Positions 51,279 through 60,957 of a DNA stretch of 64,000 nucleotides are shown piece after piece. Numbering within the stretch: position 1 is the first letter of the stretch; each line of letters begins with the position of its first letter. The stretch is from positions 36,350 through 100,349 of the forward strand of contig CAZCSO010000004.1 in the NCBI GenBank assembly GCA_964501315.1, given 5' to 3'. The position numbers and the translations under genes are program-made. This DNA comes from UBA5603 sp964501315. GTDB taxonomy: Bacteria; Bacillota_I; Bacilli_A; Izemoplasmatales; Hujiaoplasmataceae. The notes below the pieces were generated by a model. That model saw only the letters and a program-made list of their open reading frames with translations. It was not told where the DNA came from and did no database searches.

Positions 51279-53032
51279 GCGAGTTCCTCCTCCGAAAGTT
51301 GCGATAATGCAATCTCTCGATAGACGTCACAATGTGACATCAAGTCAGCGTGTTTCCCAAGACCAACAATACGGCCTTCTTGTAAAACCATGATTTTATC
51401 GGCATCTTTGATGGTCCCGATGCGTTGAGCCACAATAATAACCGAAGCTTGCTTGGTTATCGACCGAAGTTTCTTACGTAATAAGGCATCAGTTTTAAAA
51501 TCCAATGCAGAGAAACTATCGTCAAAAATATATATTAGGGGTTTTCGAACAATGGCACGTGCAATCGACAAACGTTGTTTCTGACCACCCGAAAAATTAA
51601 CACCGCCCTGGTCGACCAAGGTATCATAACGTTCGGGGAGAGAATCAATGAATTCTCTTGCTTGAGCGATGGCTGCCGCTTCTTCGATGTCGCCTTGCGA
51701 TGCAAGTTCGTTACCATACAGAATATTATCTTTGATTGATCCGGTAAATAAAGTTGCTGATTGTGGAACAAAACCCATTAAAGAACGAAGTTTAGAAAGG
51801 TGAATATCACGAACATCAACACCATCAATGGTAATGTTGCCTTGACTGACATCAAACAATCTCGGTATTAAATTGATAATCGTTGATTTCCCCGATCCGG
51901 TGGAACCAATAATCGCTAGTGTCTCTCCTGGATTGACACTAAAAGAAATCGACTCAAGAATGTTTTTCTCAGCATCAGCGTATTTGAAGGAAACATCATC
52001 AAACTGAATCGAACCTTTAAAATCGTAATCATTAAATTCATCGTTTCCTTTATCGACAATCGATATGTCCGTATCCAGAATCTCTGAGATCCGCTTTCCC
52101 GAAACTTCAGCACGCGGATAATTGATGAAGGTAATCGTCAACATAATGATTGAAAACATAATCATGGTGACATATTGGATGACCGCATAAAGGTTAGCCA
52201 ATTCGGTATAGTTTATCGTTGACTGAGTCTGAGTGGCAACCAATTGATAGCCTAAGAATACAACACCTAAAACCACTCCGTTAAAGAGTAAATTGACCAT
52301 CGGATTCATAAATGAAATAATTCTGCCAGCTCGTAAATTGGTACTGGTTAAATCCAAATTGGCGGTATTGAACCGCCCCACCTCTTTTTCGCCCTTACCA
52401 AAAGCGCGAATAACTCGAATACCATTCATGGATTCTCGGGTAACGGTTGTTAATCGATCAATCTTCTTTTGTAAAGACTTAAAGATGGGGATAACCAATA
52501 TGAAGACGATTGCTACCATAATAATTAGAGCGGGAATACCTACTAAAAGAACGGAAGTCAAGCGAACACTTTTTTGAAGACTTAAGATAATACCGCCACC
52601 CATTAAGATAGGAATGGCCAAAATCATTCGAAAGCTCATAATTGTGTGCATTTGGACTTGTTGAACGTCATTGGTTGAACGAGTGATTAAGGTTGAAGTG
52701 CCAAATTTATCCGATTCAGCTAAAGAAAAATGAGTCACTTTCTTAAAAATATCTCGACGAATATCACTACCGAATGAGGTAGAGACTTTGGATGAATAAT
52801 AGCTGATAATAATGGTTGCCAAACCCGAAATCACCGCAACCAATATCATAAATATCCCATATTTGATAATAATTGGTAGATCAATTCCGCCATCAATTTT
52901 AATTCCTTCTGCAATCAATGAAGAAGTAAAATCAGGTAATAACAATTGCCCCACGGATTGAACGGCTACGAAAATGACAATCATCGCAACGCCAACCCAA
53001 TAGGGTTTTAAGTATTTAAATAGTTTTTTCAT
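51275..53032 (-). CDS. ABC exporter subunit with degenerate ATPase site
   Basis: About 585 residues: six membrane helices and an ATPase domain. Walker A is IGSTGSGKSTI, the signature is NFSGGQKQR, and Walker B reads LIYIFDDSFSALD, with Asp in place of the catalytic Glu. That is the known asymmetry of heterodimeric exporters. The start at 53032 (MKKLFKYLKPYW) lies nine bases after GAGG; the ATG at 53041 touches it. It overlaps marR by 17 bases. Confidence 0.92.
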   Translation of the reverse strand: MKKLFKYLKPYWVGVAMIVIFVAVQSVGQLLLPDFTSSLIAEGIKIDGGIDLPIIIKYGIFMILVAVISGLATIIISYYSSKVSTSFGSDIRRDIFKKVTHFSLAESDKFGTSTLITRSTNDVQQVQMHTIMSFRMILAIPILMGGGIILSLQKSVRLTSVLLVGIPALIIMVAIVFILVIPIFKSLQKKIDRLTTVTRESMNGIRVIRAFGKGEKEVGRFNTANLDLTSTNLRAGRIISFMNPMVNLLFNGVVLGVVFLGYQLVATQTQSTINYTELANLYAVIQYVTMIMFSIIMLTITFINYPRAEVSGKRISEILDTDISIVDKGNDEFNDYDFKGSIQFDDVSFKYADAEKNILESISFSVNPGETLAIIGSTGSGKSTIINLIPRLFDVSQGNITIDGVDVRDIHLSKLRSLMGFVPQSATLFTGSIKDNILYGNELASQGDIEEAAAIAQAREFIDSLPERYDTLVDQGGVNFSGGQKQRLSIARAIVRKPLIYIFDDSFSALDFKTDALLRKKLRSITKQASVIIVAQRIGTIKDADKIMVLQEGRIVGLGKHADLMSHCDVYREIALSQLSEEELA

Positions 53033-53459
53033 CGGATACATCCTCGTTAAAGTAAGATTTTAAATAAAGATATGTTTTTATCGTCAACGCCAAATAGAGT
53101 GCATTTTCTTCATCGGTTAACGCTTCATGAACAAGCTTTTCCCAATCAAGTTGAGCTTGTTTTACGTGCATGGCTTTTGTAGATCCTAACGGAGTAATCG
53201 TAATTATAAATGCACGAAGATCCTCAGGATCTGGAATTTTATCGATTAATTTCATCGTAAGTAATTTTTGAATGACACGTGTTCCATGTGATTTATGATA
53301 CGGCGTCATTGACATTAATTCATTCATTTTAATCGATGAATGTTGATCAATTTTCATCAGATAAAATCCTAGTGGGCCGGATAACCCCAGTGGCGTCAAA
53401 CGCTCATCCATGAACCGAAATCGATACTTGCTGATGAGATGTTCATAGTAATTAGTCAT
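53016..53459 (-). CDS. MarR family transcriptional regulator
   Basis: About 147 residues. The winged helix is visible in IKMNELMSMTPYHKSHGTRVIQKLLTMKLIDKIPDPEDLRAFII (helices and wing, quoted in parts: MTPYHKSHGTRVIQKL and DPEDLRAFIITITPLG). It probably represses the exporter operon it leads. The start at 53459 follows AGGAGG. A palindrome overlaps its -35. Confidence 0.9.
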   Translation of the reverse strand: MTNYYEHLISKYRFRFMDERLTPLGLSGPLGFYLMKIDQHSSIKMNELMSMTPYHKSHGTRVIQKLLTMKLIDKIPDPEDLRAFIITITPLGSTKAMHVKQAQLDWEKLVHEALTDEENALYLALTIKTYLYLKSYFNEDVSDEKTI

Positions 53460-53485
53460 ACATGCCTCCTCTTGATAACGATACA

Positions 53486-53517
53486 AGTATATCGCAATAT
53501 AGTTGCCTTGTCAACTA
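53486..53517 (-). promoter_or_regulatory. Promoter and operator of the marR-ABC operon
   Basis: On the minus strand TATACT (53486-53491) and TTGACA (53509-53514) with a 17-base spacer. TAGTTG-6 nt-CAACTA (53500-53517) is an inverted repeat over the -35. Confidence 0.75.
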
Positions 53518-53526
53518 AATTGAACA

Positions 53527-53554
53527 TAAAAAAAACTCCTATCTAGATAGGAGT
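53527..53554 (-). terminator. Terminator after degV
   Basis: Stem ACTCCTATC/GATAGGAGT with a two-base loop and nine T on the minus strand. Confidence 0.88.
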
Positions 53555-53562
53555 TATAAATT

Positions 53563-54411
53563 CTATTTAACGATGTACAAAATCCCAATACATCCTTGTC
53601 CACAGTGAGATGAAATCACGCATCCCGCATCGGTTTCATAAAGGTTGTTAATGGTTATCATTTCCGGTAATATGCGTTTTATATAAACCGCAGAATCATG
53701 AGCCATCGAATGTGTAATCATCATAAATTCAGGATCGATGTCTTCTTTTATCGCAACGGCTTCCTCTACCATAACGTCAATTGCGCCTTCAATTTTACCT
53801 CTCGGTTTTTTTCCAACCGTCATGGCTCCATCCACAACTTTGATAATCGGTTTAATTTTTAATAGCGTTCCTGCTATCGCTGCCATACCACTACAACGAC
53901 CACCTTTGTGCAAATAATCCATTGTATTAATGACAAATTGAGTTCGTACTTTTGGAATCAATATCTTAATATTTGAAATAACTTCATCTACGGACTGATT
54001 TTCCCTGATGAATTTCGCAGCTTTTAATAACAATAAACCTGTTCCGCTCGATAGGTTCATCGAATCGATGAGATGGATACGGTCGGATTGAAGTTCGTTT
54101 TTTGCAGAAAGAGCACTTTGAATGGTAGAAGAAAATTTTGCGCCAATACCGAGATAAATAATGTCATAATCAAGATCTAAATAACGTTTAAATACCTCAT
54201 AAAAAGAACCAGGAGACGCTGCAGCTGTTTTTGGCAGAAATCCTAATTTATCAACTTTCTCATACATTTGCGGAACAGTCAATGTTACACCGTCTAAATA
54301 GGATTCATCCTTGAAATTAACAAAAAGAGGAACAATGTCAATTTGGTTTTCTTTTAGTAATGCTTCTGATAAATCACAGGTACTGTCGGATACCAATTTT
54401 ATTTTGTTCAT
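53563..54411 (-). CDS. DegV family fatty-acid-binding protein
   Basis: About 282 residues. The N-terminal KLVSDSTCDLSEALL is the DegV signature with the ligand-binding serine-threonine motif; MNLSSGTGLLLL and MDYLHKGGRCSGMAA follow. Some relatives (FakB) bind acyl chains for FakA kinase; which ligand applies here is unknown. The start at 54411 follows AAAGGTGAT. It has its own promoter. Confidence 0.92.
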   Translation of the reverse strand: MNKIKLVSDSTCDLSEALLKENQIDIVPLFVNFKDESYLDGVTLTVPQMYEKVDKLGFLPKTAAASPGSFYEVFKRYLDLDYDIIYLGIGAKFSSTIQSALSAKNELQSDRIHLIDSMNLSSGTGLLLLKAAKFIRENQSVDEVISNIKILIPKVRTQFVINTMDYLHKGGRCSGMAAIAGTLLKIKPIIKVVDGAMTVGKKPRGKIEGAIDVMVEEAVAIKEDIDPEFMMITHSMAHDSAVYIKRILPEMITINNLYETDAGCVISSHCGQGCIGILYIVK

Positions 54412-54430
54412 ATAATCACCTTTAGTCTTG

Positions 54431-54459
54431 ATTATACCCAATTACCCAAAAAAAGTAAA
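54431..54459 (-). promoter_or_regulatory. Promoter of degV
   Basis: TATAAT (54431-54436) and TTTACT (54454-54459) on the minus strand, spacer 17. Confidence 0.65.
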
Positions 54460-54535
54460 GCAAAGGTCGTAAGTTAACGGTTAATTTTCAAATATTGTTT
54501 CCTCAAAAAGGAAAATAGCGCAAATAAAACTTTCG

Positions 54536-54544
54536 TGATATAAT
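54536..54544 (+). promoter_or_regulatory. Extended -10 promoter of the fumarase operon
   Basis: TGATATAAT about 20 bases before the ATG, with no clear -35. A small dyad TTTCCT/AGGAAA lies at about 54498-54514. Confidence 0.55.
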
Positions 54545-54562
54545 GGTTATGAGGTGGAATGA

Positions 54563-55402
54563 ATGAAAAATATCGCTCGACAAACTCTCATTGATAGCGT
54601 TGAAAAAATGATTCTCGACGCCAACCGTAATTTGGATCTCAAAGCGGTTATTCGCTTGCAATTGGCTATGGAAAAGGAAAACTCTGACATCGCTAAACGG
54701 GTTCTTTCAGAGATAATCGAAAATCAAGAAATCGCTCGAAAAGAACAACTACCGATGTGTCAAGATACGGGCGTTGCGGTTTTTATTGTCGAAATGGGAA
54801 ATGAAGTCTATTTAGATTTCGATTTGATAGAGGCGCTTAATCAAGCCGTACATAACGCCTATACAAAAGGCTATTTACGTAAATCCGTCGTCAATCATCC
54901 CCTTGAACGTAAAAACACACTTGATAACACGCCCGCAATTATTCACGTTCACCCCGTTATGGGAGATTCAATGGTCATCAAAATGGCTGCCAAAGGGGCT
55001 GGAAGCGAAAACATGAGCGCAATGAAAATGCTCACTCCTTCTGAAGGCCGTGGCGGGATTATTAATTTTGTTTTAAAGACTATTCTTGAAGCGGGTGGAA
55101 AAGCCTGCCCACCCATTATTGTCGGATTAGGCATCGGTGGCAATTTTGAAAAGGTGACTCAATTGGCTAAGGAAGCCATTTTTAGAGACTTAGACGACTC
55201 CGCAATCAATCCGATCGATGCGGAATTAGAAAATGAGTTATTCACGAAAATTAACGAGTTGGGAGTCGGTCCGATGGGGCTTCATGGAGAGACCACCTGT
55301 ATTGGTGTCAAGGTGAATAGTTTTCCTTGCCACATTGCATCGTTGCCGGTTGCAGTTAACATCCAATGTCATGCATCTCGACATAAAGAAATCGTGTTAT
55401 GA
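54563..55402 (+). CDS. Class I fumarate hydratase, alpha subunit
   Basis: A 279-residue iron-sulfur hydro-lyase subunit. Probable cluster cysteines are in PMCQDTGVAVF, GGKACPPIIVG and TTCIGVKVNSF. AAKGAGSENMS is also conserved. It pairs with the beta gene nine bases downstream. Two-subunit class I enzymes include fumarase and L-tartrate dehydratase, and these are hard to tell apart by sequence alone; fumarase is more likely in this setting. GAGGTGGAATGA precedes the ATG. Confidence 0.9.
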   Translation: MKNIARQTLIDSVEKMILDANRNLDLKAVIRLQLAMEKENSDIAKRVLSEIIENQEIARKEQLPMCQDTGVAVFIVEMGNEVYLDFDLIEALNQAVHNAYTKGYLRKSVVNHPLERKNTLDNTPAIIHVHPVMGDSMVIKMAAKGAGSENMSAMKMLTPSEGRGGIINFVLKTILEAGGKACPPIIVGLGIGGNFEKVTQLAKEAIFRDLDDSAINPIDAELENELFTKINELGVGPMGLHGETTCIGVKVNSFPCHIASLPVAVNIQCHASRHKEIVL

Positions 55403-55411
55403 GGTAGAACA

Positions 55412-55942
55412 ATGAAAACGATCCATCTTCCTATTAAAGAATCCATACGAAAACAACTTCGAGCAGGAGATCAACTCTTCTTAACGGGTTATTTGTATAC
55501 CGGGAGAGACGCCGCTCACAAACTGATGGTAGAAGCAATTCAAAATCAAGAAGCACTCCCTTTTCCGATTGAAGGAGAAACCATATACTACACAGGTCCT
55601 ACACCTCCTCAACCAGGGCAAGTCATCGGTTCATGTGGGCCTACTTCATCGTACCGAATGGATGTCTACAGTATTCCCTTGATGGAAAAGGGATTAAAGG
55701 TCATGATTGGAAAAGGGCCAAGAGGCGAGGATTTTCAGTCTTCTCTCATTCAAAATGAGGCAGTCTATTTGGTTACCACCGGTGGCATTGGAGCGTTATT
55801 GAGCAAACGCGTAAAATCAATGGAACTCATCGCCTATCCGCATCTTCAAAGTGAAGCTATTTACCGATTATATGTCGAAAACTTTCCCGTTATCGTCGCT
55901 TATGATTCTCTAGGTAATAATCTGTTCGGGACAATGCAATAA
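55412..55942 (+). CDS. Class I fumarate hydratase, beta subunit
   Basis: A 176-residue subunit: RAGDQLFLTGYLYTGRDAAHK, YYTGPTPPQPGQVIGSCGPTSSYRMD (quoted as PTPPQPGQVIGSCGPTSSYR) and GKGPRG, then YLVTTGGIGALL. These are the marks of the fumarase C-terminal domain that completes the active site. It is co-transcribed with alpha and ends at a bidirectional terminator. Other TCA cycle genes are not in the window. Confidence 0.92.
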   Translation: MKTIHLPIKESIRKQLRAGDQLFLTGYLYTGRDAAHKLMVEAIQNQEALPFPIEGETIYYTGPTPPQPGQVIGSCGPTSSYRMDVYSIPLMEKGLKVMIGKGPRGEDFQSSLIQNEAVYLVTTGGIGALLSKRVKSMELIAYPHLQSEAIYRLYVENFPVIVAYDSLGNNLFGTMQ

Positions 55943-55947
55943 CAAAA

Positions 55948-55980
55948 TAAAAACCGAAATCCAACGATTTCGGTTATTTT
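55948..55980. terminator. Bidirectional terminator between fumarase and proS
   Basis: Stem AACCGAAAT/ATTTCGGTT, T-rich on both sides. Confidence 0.85.
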
Positions 55981-55981
55981 T

Positions 55982-57424
55982 TTAATATGCTTTTGCGAAA
56001 TAAACTAATTTTTCAGCTTTTCTTCCGCATACAGGACACGTGTCCGTAATGTGCTCTTGATGAAAGGGAATAACCCTTGATGTTGCTGTCGTATCTTCTT
56101 TAATCTTATTTTCGCATTCCACGTGACCGCACCACATCATCTTAACATAGCCAGGTTGATTTTCAATTAGTGACTTGAATTCGTCGTACGTTTTAGCTTC
56201 TCGTGTATTCTCAGTTACGTTGATTAACGCCTTTTCGTACATCAACTGATGAATGGTTTCAAAGACATTGAGAATAGAATCAGCTATGGATTCGAGCGCA
56301 ACTTTGGATTTCTCATTGTTGACTCGTTTCACCAAAACACATTCGTTGGTTTCTAAATCGCGTGGACCAATCTCGATTCGAACAGGAATACCTTTCATTT
56401 CGTACTCAGAATATTTCCATCCTGGGGTCTTGTCCGAATCATCGAGTTTAACTCGAATTCCTTTAGCTTCTAGTTGGTTCTTGAGTTTTAGAGAAGCATC
56501 CATGACTTCTGGTTTTTGAGATTGAATGGGAATGATGACGACTTGAATGGGTGCTACCCAAGGAGGAAGAACCAATCCGGAATCATCGCCATGAACCATG
56601 ATGATTGCACCAATGAGACGTGTTGATAATCCCCAAGATGTTTGATAGACTGGTTTTAAAACACCATCTTTATCTTGAAATTGAATGTTAAAATGTTTAG
56701 CAAATCCTGATCCGAAGTAATGAGTCGTTCCACTTTGGAGTGCTTTTCCATCGTGCATCAAAGCTTCAATCGAATACGTTTCTTCGGCTCCAGCAAATTT
56801 TTCTTTATCGGTTTTTTTACCCGTAACAAAAGGAATAGCTAACAAATCTTTACCACAATTTTTGTAAATATCCAACATGCCCAATACTTCTTCTTTGGCT
56901 TCTTTTTCGGTCGCATGAATCGTATGACCTTCTTGCCATAAGAATTCAGAACCTCTTAAAAACGGTCTGGTCGTCTTTTCCCAACGTACGACACTGCACC
57001 ATTGATTGTATTTCTTTGGCAAATCTCGATACGATGAGACGATTTTAGCATAATGATCACAAAATAAAACTTCTGATGTAGGACGAATGATTAATCGTTC
57101 TTGTAGTTCTTCTTTTCCGCCAATCGTGACAATCGCTGTTTCAGGAGCGAACCCAGCGACGTGTTCGGCTTCTTTCAAAAATAAAGATTCAGGAATTACC
57201 AAAGGCATATAGACATTTTCATGTCCGGTTTTCTTAAATTCCTTATCTAGGTAGGCTTGGATATTTTCCCAAATAGCATAACCGTAAGGGCGATAGATAA
57301 TGAACCCTTTCGCGTCGGTATAGTCCATCAACTCCGCCTTGCGACAAACGTCGGTATACCATTGTGCAAAATCAACGTCTCGAGACGTGATTGATTTCAC
57401 TAATTTGTCTTTCTGATTATTCAT
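55982..57424 (-). CDS. proS: Prolyl-tRNA synthetase, archaeal/eukaryotic type
   Basis: A 480-residue class II synthetase. It begins SITSRDVDFAQWYTDVCRKAELMDY, typical of type 3 ProRS, and lacks the INS editing insert. Class II motif text includes RPTSEVLFCDHYAK, RWEKTTRPFLRGSEFLWQEG and GTTHYFGSGFAKHFNIQF (each under 20). The C-terminal zinc-binding region has CGHVEC and CPVCGRKAEKLVYFAKAY with the terminal tyrosine. Start behind GAGGTGTCAAC. The T-box type of control is absent here. Confidence 0.96.
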   Translation of the reverse strand: MNNQKDKLVKSITSRDVDFAQWYTDVCRKAELMDYTDAKGFIIYRPYGYAIWENIQAYLDKEFKKTGHENVYMPLVIPESLFLKEAEHVAGFAPETAIVTIGGKEELQERLIIRPTSEVLFCDHYAKIVSSYRDLPKKYNQWCSVVRWEKTTRPFLRGSEFLWQEGHTIHATEKEAKEEVLGMLDIYKNCGKDLLAIPFVTGKKTDKEKFAGAEETYSIEALMHDGKALQSGTTHYFGSGFAKHFNIQFQDKDGVLKPVYQTSWGLSTRLIGAIIMVHGDDSGLVLPPWVAPIQVVIIPIQSQKPEVMDASLKLKNQLEAKGIRVKLDDSDKTPGWKYSEYEMKGIPVRIEIGPRDLETNECVLVKRVNNEKSKVALESIADSILNVFETIHQLMYEKALINVTENTREAKTYDEFKSLIENQPGYVKMMWCGHVECENKIKEDTTATSRVIPFHQEHITDTCPVCGRKAEKLVYFAKAY

Positions 57425-57449
57425 GTTGACACCTCATTTTCAGTAAACT

Positions 57450-57458
57450 ATTATATCA
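57450..57458 (-). promoter_or_regulatory. Extended -10 promoter of proS
   Basis: TGATATAAT on the minus strand, about 25 bases before the ATG. Confidence 0.55.
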
Positions 57459-57499
57459 TATTTTTAAAAAGATAGTATCGTTATTTGATTCATCGTCAA

Positions 57500-58839
57500 T
57501 TAGATTGTCGATTTCTCCAAAAAACGAACAAACGCATCTAAATCTTGAGATTTAAATACACCACAATCCTCTAGAACCTTTTCAAAAACGAGTCCCACTT
57601 CGTCTCTTAAGATTTGATCAACATCGGAAAAATCGGTGTATTTTGATTGTATTTGCTCAACCCATGGACGGTGCTTTTCCAATGACTCATGTGATTCGAT
57701 ATCCGTGGTTTTTAACAACACCATCTTAATTAGATCCAACTCCGTTTTAAGCCGGCCGGGCAATACGGCAAGTCCCATAACTTCAATGAGTCCGATATTC
57801 TCTTTTTTAATGTGAAAATACGCGTCACGGGGATGAAACAGTCCGTAGGGACGTTCTTTGGTAANNNNNNNNNNNNNNNNNNNNNNNNNNNNNNNNNNNN
57901 NNNNNNNNNNNNNNNNNNNNNNNNNNNNNNNNNNNNNNNNNNNNNNNNNNNNNNNNNNNNNNNNATCGTATGCAAAACTCGAGCCGATTCAATCGGGAAA
58001 TCATACCGTCCTCCCTGAAAATGGTAATGCGATAAAATCGATCCTCCGACTATCGGAAGCCCTGCATTCGATCCTATTAAGTAGTGAGGAAACTTATTGA
58101 TAAAATCGATCAATTCACGGAATGTTGTAGTATCAACACGCATGGGTTCATGGATTTTTTTCAGGATGATACAATGTTCGTTATAATATGCATACGGAGA
58201 ATACTGGAACCCCCATGCATTTTTCTCATGATTTAACGATAGAGATATAACACGATGATTGCTTCGAGGGGCTTTTTCGACTGTGCCATAAAAACCAACA
58301 TTTTCCATGCACAATGCACAAGCAGGATAATTTTCACTTGGTGTGTGCTTTAATAATGCGATGGTTTTAGGATCTTTTTCCGGTTTTGACAAGTTGATTG
58401 TTATGTCTAAATCTGCGTAATGTCCTTGATAGCGATACGTTATGTTATTCGCAATTCGTTGCGTTTTAATATAATTGGTCGCTTTCGACAAATCATAAAA
58501 AAAATCGGTGGCTTTCTTCGGAGCCTGCTTGTATAAATCAAAAAATTGTCGATTCAATTCTGAGGGACGGGGTAAAAAGGAATCCATCATTTTGGCTTCA
58601 AAGTTATCTCGTAACGACTCAATATTTTCTTCAATGAGTCCCTTATCCAATGCATAATCTATTAATTCATTCAAAAGAGCATAAAAATCAATGGGTTCAT
58701 CGATGGGTGTTTCGACAAACGAATCAAGTTTGAACAGAAATAAAAGTTGATTAACAGCATATTCATAATCGTCTGGATTGAGAAGGTTATGCGATTTAGC
58801 ATACGCTATTAATTGACTGAGCAAAAATTGAATAGCCAT
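57500..58839 (-). CDS. galT: UDP-glucose--hexose-1-phosphate uridylyltransferase, interrupted by an assembly gap
   Basis: A type 2 (Bacillota) GalT of the Leloir pathway. The N-terminal part starts MAIQFLLSQLIAYAKSH at 58839 behind GAGGG. The catalytic region is partly visible, with NAGLPIVGGSILSHYHFQGG bearing the histidines (quoted as GGSILSHYHFQGG). The C-terminal part reads ERPYGLFHPRDAYFHIKKENIGLIEVMGLAVLPGRL in pieces. A run of 100 Ns (57865-57964) splits it, and the two halves are in different frames across it. Relatives have roughly 80-100 residues here, so the real gap is probably longer than 100 bases. It should be one intact gene. Confidence 0.9.
57865..57964. other. Assembly gap of 100 Ns inside galT
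   Basis: Exactly 100 N characters, the default size for a scaffold gap of unknown length. Confidence 0.99.
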
Positions 58840-58840
58840 A

Positions 58841-59821
58841 TTAATATCCCTCAGGATGCGATTGATGGAATGCCCAAGCGGAAGCAATGATGTCATCGAG
58901 ACCCTTTTGAGGTTTCCATCCTAAGACTCTAGCAGCTTTTTGGTTTGATGCAATGAGCTGATCAGGATCACCCGGACGTCGTTCTCCCATAATTACGGGA
59001 ATCGGATGATGTGTGATTCTCCGCGCTGCTTCAATCACTTCAAGATTGGAGTAGCCAGAATTGCTTCCAAGATTAAAGAAATCGGAGGGATTATTCGCCT
59101 GTAAGTACGATAGTGATAATAGATGAGCTTGAACCAAATCGTCCATATGAATATAATCACGAATGCAAGTCCCATCAGGCGTTTTATAGTCAGATCCAAA
59201 AACTGTTATCGAGTCTGACTTGCCAAGCGGGACGCGTAATACTAATGGAATTAAATGAGTCTCCGGAACATGAACTTCACCAATACTATGATCAAAGGCG
59301 GCTCCTGCAACATTAAAATATCGTAACGATACGTAGCGAATGCCATAAGCCATATCGGACCATTTCATAATTTTTTCCATCATCAACTTTGATTCGCCAT
59401 AGGGGTTCGTCGGAACAGTTGGATAAGATTCGGTAATGGGCATTTTTTCATGGGACCCATATACCGCTGCCGTCGATGAAAAAACAATCTGACGAACATC
59501 ATGCCGCTGCATCGCTTTCAAAAGTTCGATGGTTCCATACACATTGTTATCAAAGTAAACAAGCGGTTCTTTCATGGAAACACCAACCAATGAATTCGCC
59601 GCAAAATGAACGCAAGCATCAATTTTCTCAGAAGTAAACACCGAATCCAAAAAGAGGGCATCACGAATGTCACCTTTGTAGAAAACTGCCTTTTTATCTA
59701 CCGCCTCAATATGCCCTGTTTGAAGATTATCAATAATGACTACTCGATGTCCTTCACTAATGGCTTGTTTGACAAAGTGACTCCCGATATAACCGGCTCC
59801 GCCTAAAACTAAAATATTCAT
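58841..59821 (-). CDS. galE: UDP-glucose 4-epimerase
   Basis: A 326-residue extended short-chain dehydrogenase. The NAD motif is GGAGYIGSH; the active site has SSTAAVYGSHE and YGESK (Tyr-x3-Lys). FNLGSNSGYSNLEV and ERRPGDPDQLIAS are GalE-specific. It sits between galM and galT with gaps of two and one bases, so the three form one operon. Confidence 0.96.
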   Translation of the reverse strand: MNILVLGGAGYIGSHFVKQAISEGHRVVIIDNLQTGHIEAVDKKAVFYKGDIRDALFLDSVFTSEKIDACVHFAANSLVGVSMKEPLVYFDNNVYGTIELLKAMQRHDVRQIVFSSTAAVYGSHEKMPITESYPTVPTNPYGESKLMMEKIMKWSDMAYGIRYVSLRYFNVAGAAFDHSIGEVHVPETHLIPLVLRVPLGKSDSITVFGSDYKTPDGTCIRDYIHMDDLVQAHLLSLSYLQANNPSDFFNLGSNSGYSNLEVIEAARRITHHPIPVIMGERRPGDPDQLIASNQKAARVLGWKPQKGLDDIIASAWAFHQSHPEGY

Positions 59822-59823
59822 AA

Positions 59824-60834
59824 TTATTCTCCTCTCAAAACATAATGAATTTCTTGATGGTACGAGCGTTCGGGTTCGACGATTCCCGCTGAAAAACGTG
59901 AATCATTTATCGCATTGGATTGATACTGAGCCTCCAAGCAGATGGCTCCGTGTTGAGTCATTGGATAATGATTATGAAGTTTCTTTAAACTTGGATAGTT
60001 CGTAGTGTACACCGTGACGCCAGGATAATCAGTAGTAATCCACAATGTCTTATGGGATGTTGAGGATGATAACTTTATGGTTGGATTCTCATGATCACCC
60101 TTTAGAATGTAAAAATGATCAATGCCTTTTGTCCTTGAGTGCGTTTTTTTGAGTTCATTCACACGATCCATAATAAGACTTGATTGCGTGAAATCAAAGG
60201 GCGTGTTTGTCACCGGCAAGATGGATCGTCCAATCATATGATCATCCACCTCAACGACGCTTGAAGAGGATAACCATAACATATGATTTTCAATAGGCTT
60301 ATCAAATGTACCATTTAGATTAAAATAACTATGATTGGTTATATTACAAGGGCAAGGCTCTGTAGAACTCACATCATAAATAACCGAAAGGTGATTGAGT
60401 TTGATGGAGTAAGTAATAAGAAGGGATTGAATTCCAGGAAGTTGTGCATTTTGATAAGTGTTACGAAATTGTATTATCGTTTCATCGTCATCATTTTTTA
60501 TAATAAAATCATCAAATTGACGAAATGCAATGCTATCATCGCCACCGTGTAAAAATGATTCGCTGTGGGAATGCAATTGATAGAACTTCCCATGAATCAA
60601 AAATTGACTATTATCTAATCGGCCCGCAACCAAACCTACATTAGTTCCCAAAAACATTCCAGGAAGGGCATAATCATCAATCGATTCGTATCCAGCAACG
60701 ATATCAATTTGATCGATTGTCAACCAACGCTTGAGTGTTGCGCCGATGGAAAGAAGACGAATCTCCTGACCGCTTACATGGCGAATAATTAGTTCTTTCG
60801 TTCCATTGCTATAAGTATGTTGTGAAATAATCAT
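59824..60834 (-). CDS. galM: Aldose 1-epimerase (mutarotase)
   Basis: A 336-residue protein that interconverts alpha and beta galactose. SIGATLKRW, GRLDNSQF, HGGDDSIAFRQF and NITNHSYFNLNG carry the catalytic histidines; the active-site glutamate is in CLEAQYQSNAIND. It is first in the galM-galE-galT operon. galK is not in the window. Start behind AAGGGAT. Confidence 0.95.
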   Translation of the reverse strand: MIISQHTYSNGTKELIIRHVSGQEIRLLSIGATLKRWLTIDQIDIVAGYESIDDYALPGMFLGTNVGLVAGRLDNSQFLIHGKFYQLHSHSESFLHGGDDSIAFRQFDDFIIKNDDDETIIQFRNTYQNAQLPGIQSLLITYSIKLNHLSVIYDVSSTEPCPCNITNHSYFNLNGTFDKPIENHMLWLSSSSVVEVDDHMIGRSILPVTNTPFDFTQSSLIMDRVNELKKTHSRTKGIDHFYILKGDHENPTIKLSSSTSHKTLWITTDYPGVTVYTTNYPSLKKLHNHYPMTQHGAICLEAQYQSNAINDSRFSAGIVEPERSYHQEIHYVLRGE

Positions 60835-60901
60835 GGAAATATCCCTTCTTAAGTAATGAGGTATTCGTACAGTGTATAAACCTATATTCTTGCTCTATTT
60901 C

Positions 60902-60910
60902 ATTATATCA
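60902..60910 (-). promoter_or_regulatory. Extended -10 promoter of the gal operon
   Basis: TGATATAAT on the minus strand, 68 bases before galM. A weak TTATGA lies 16 bases upstream. Confidence 0.6.
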
Positions 60911-60957
60911 TAATTCACTTATCTCATAACTGATAAAATTGCGTAACAAAGCAACTT

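Noticed and set aside
57730..57864. Continuation of the upstream galT frame to 57730
   Set aside because: It crosses the N run at an arbitrary length and reads nonsense; the GalT C-terminus lies in another frame of the same strand.
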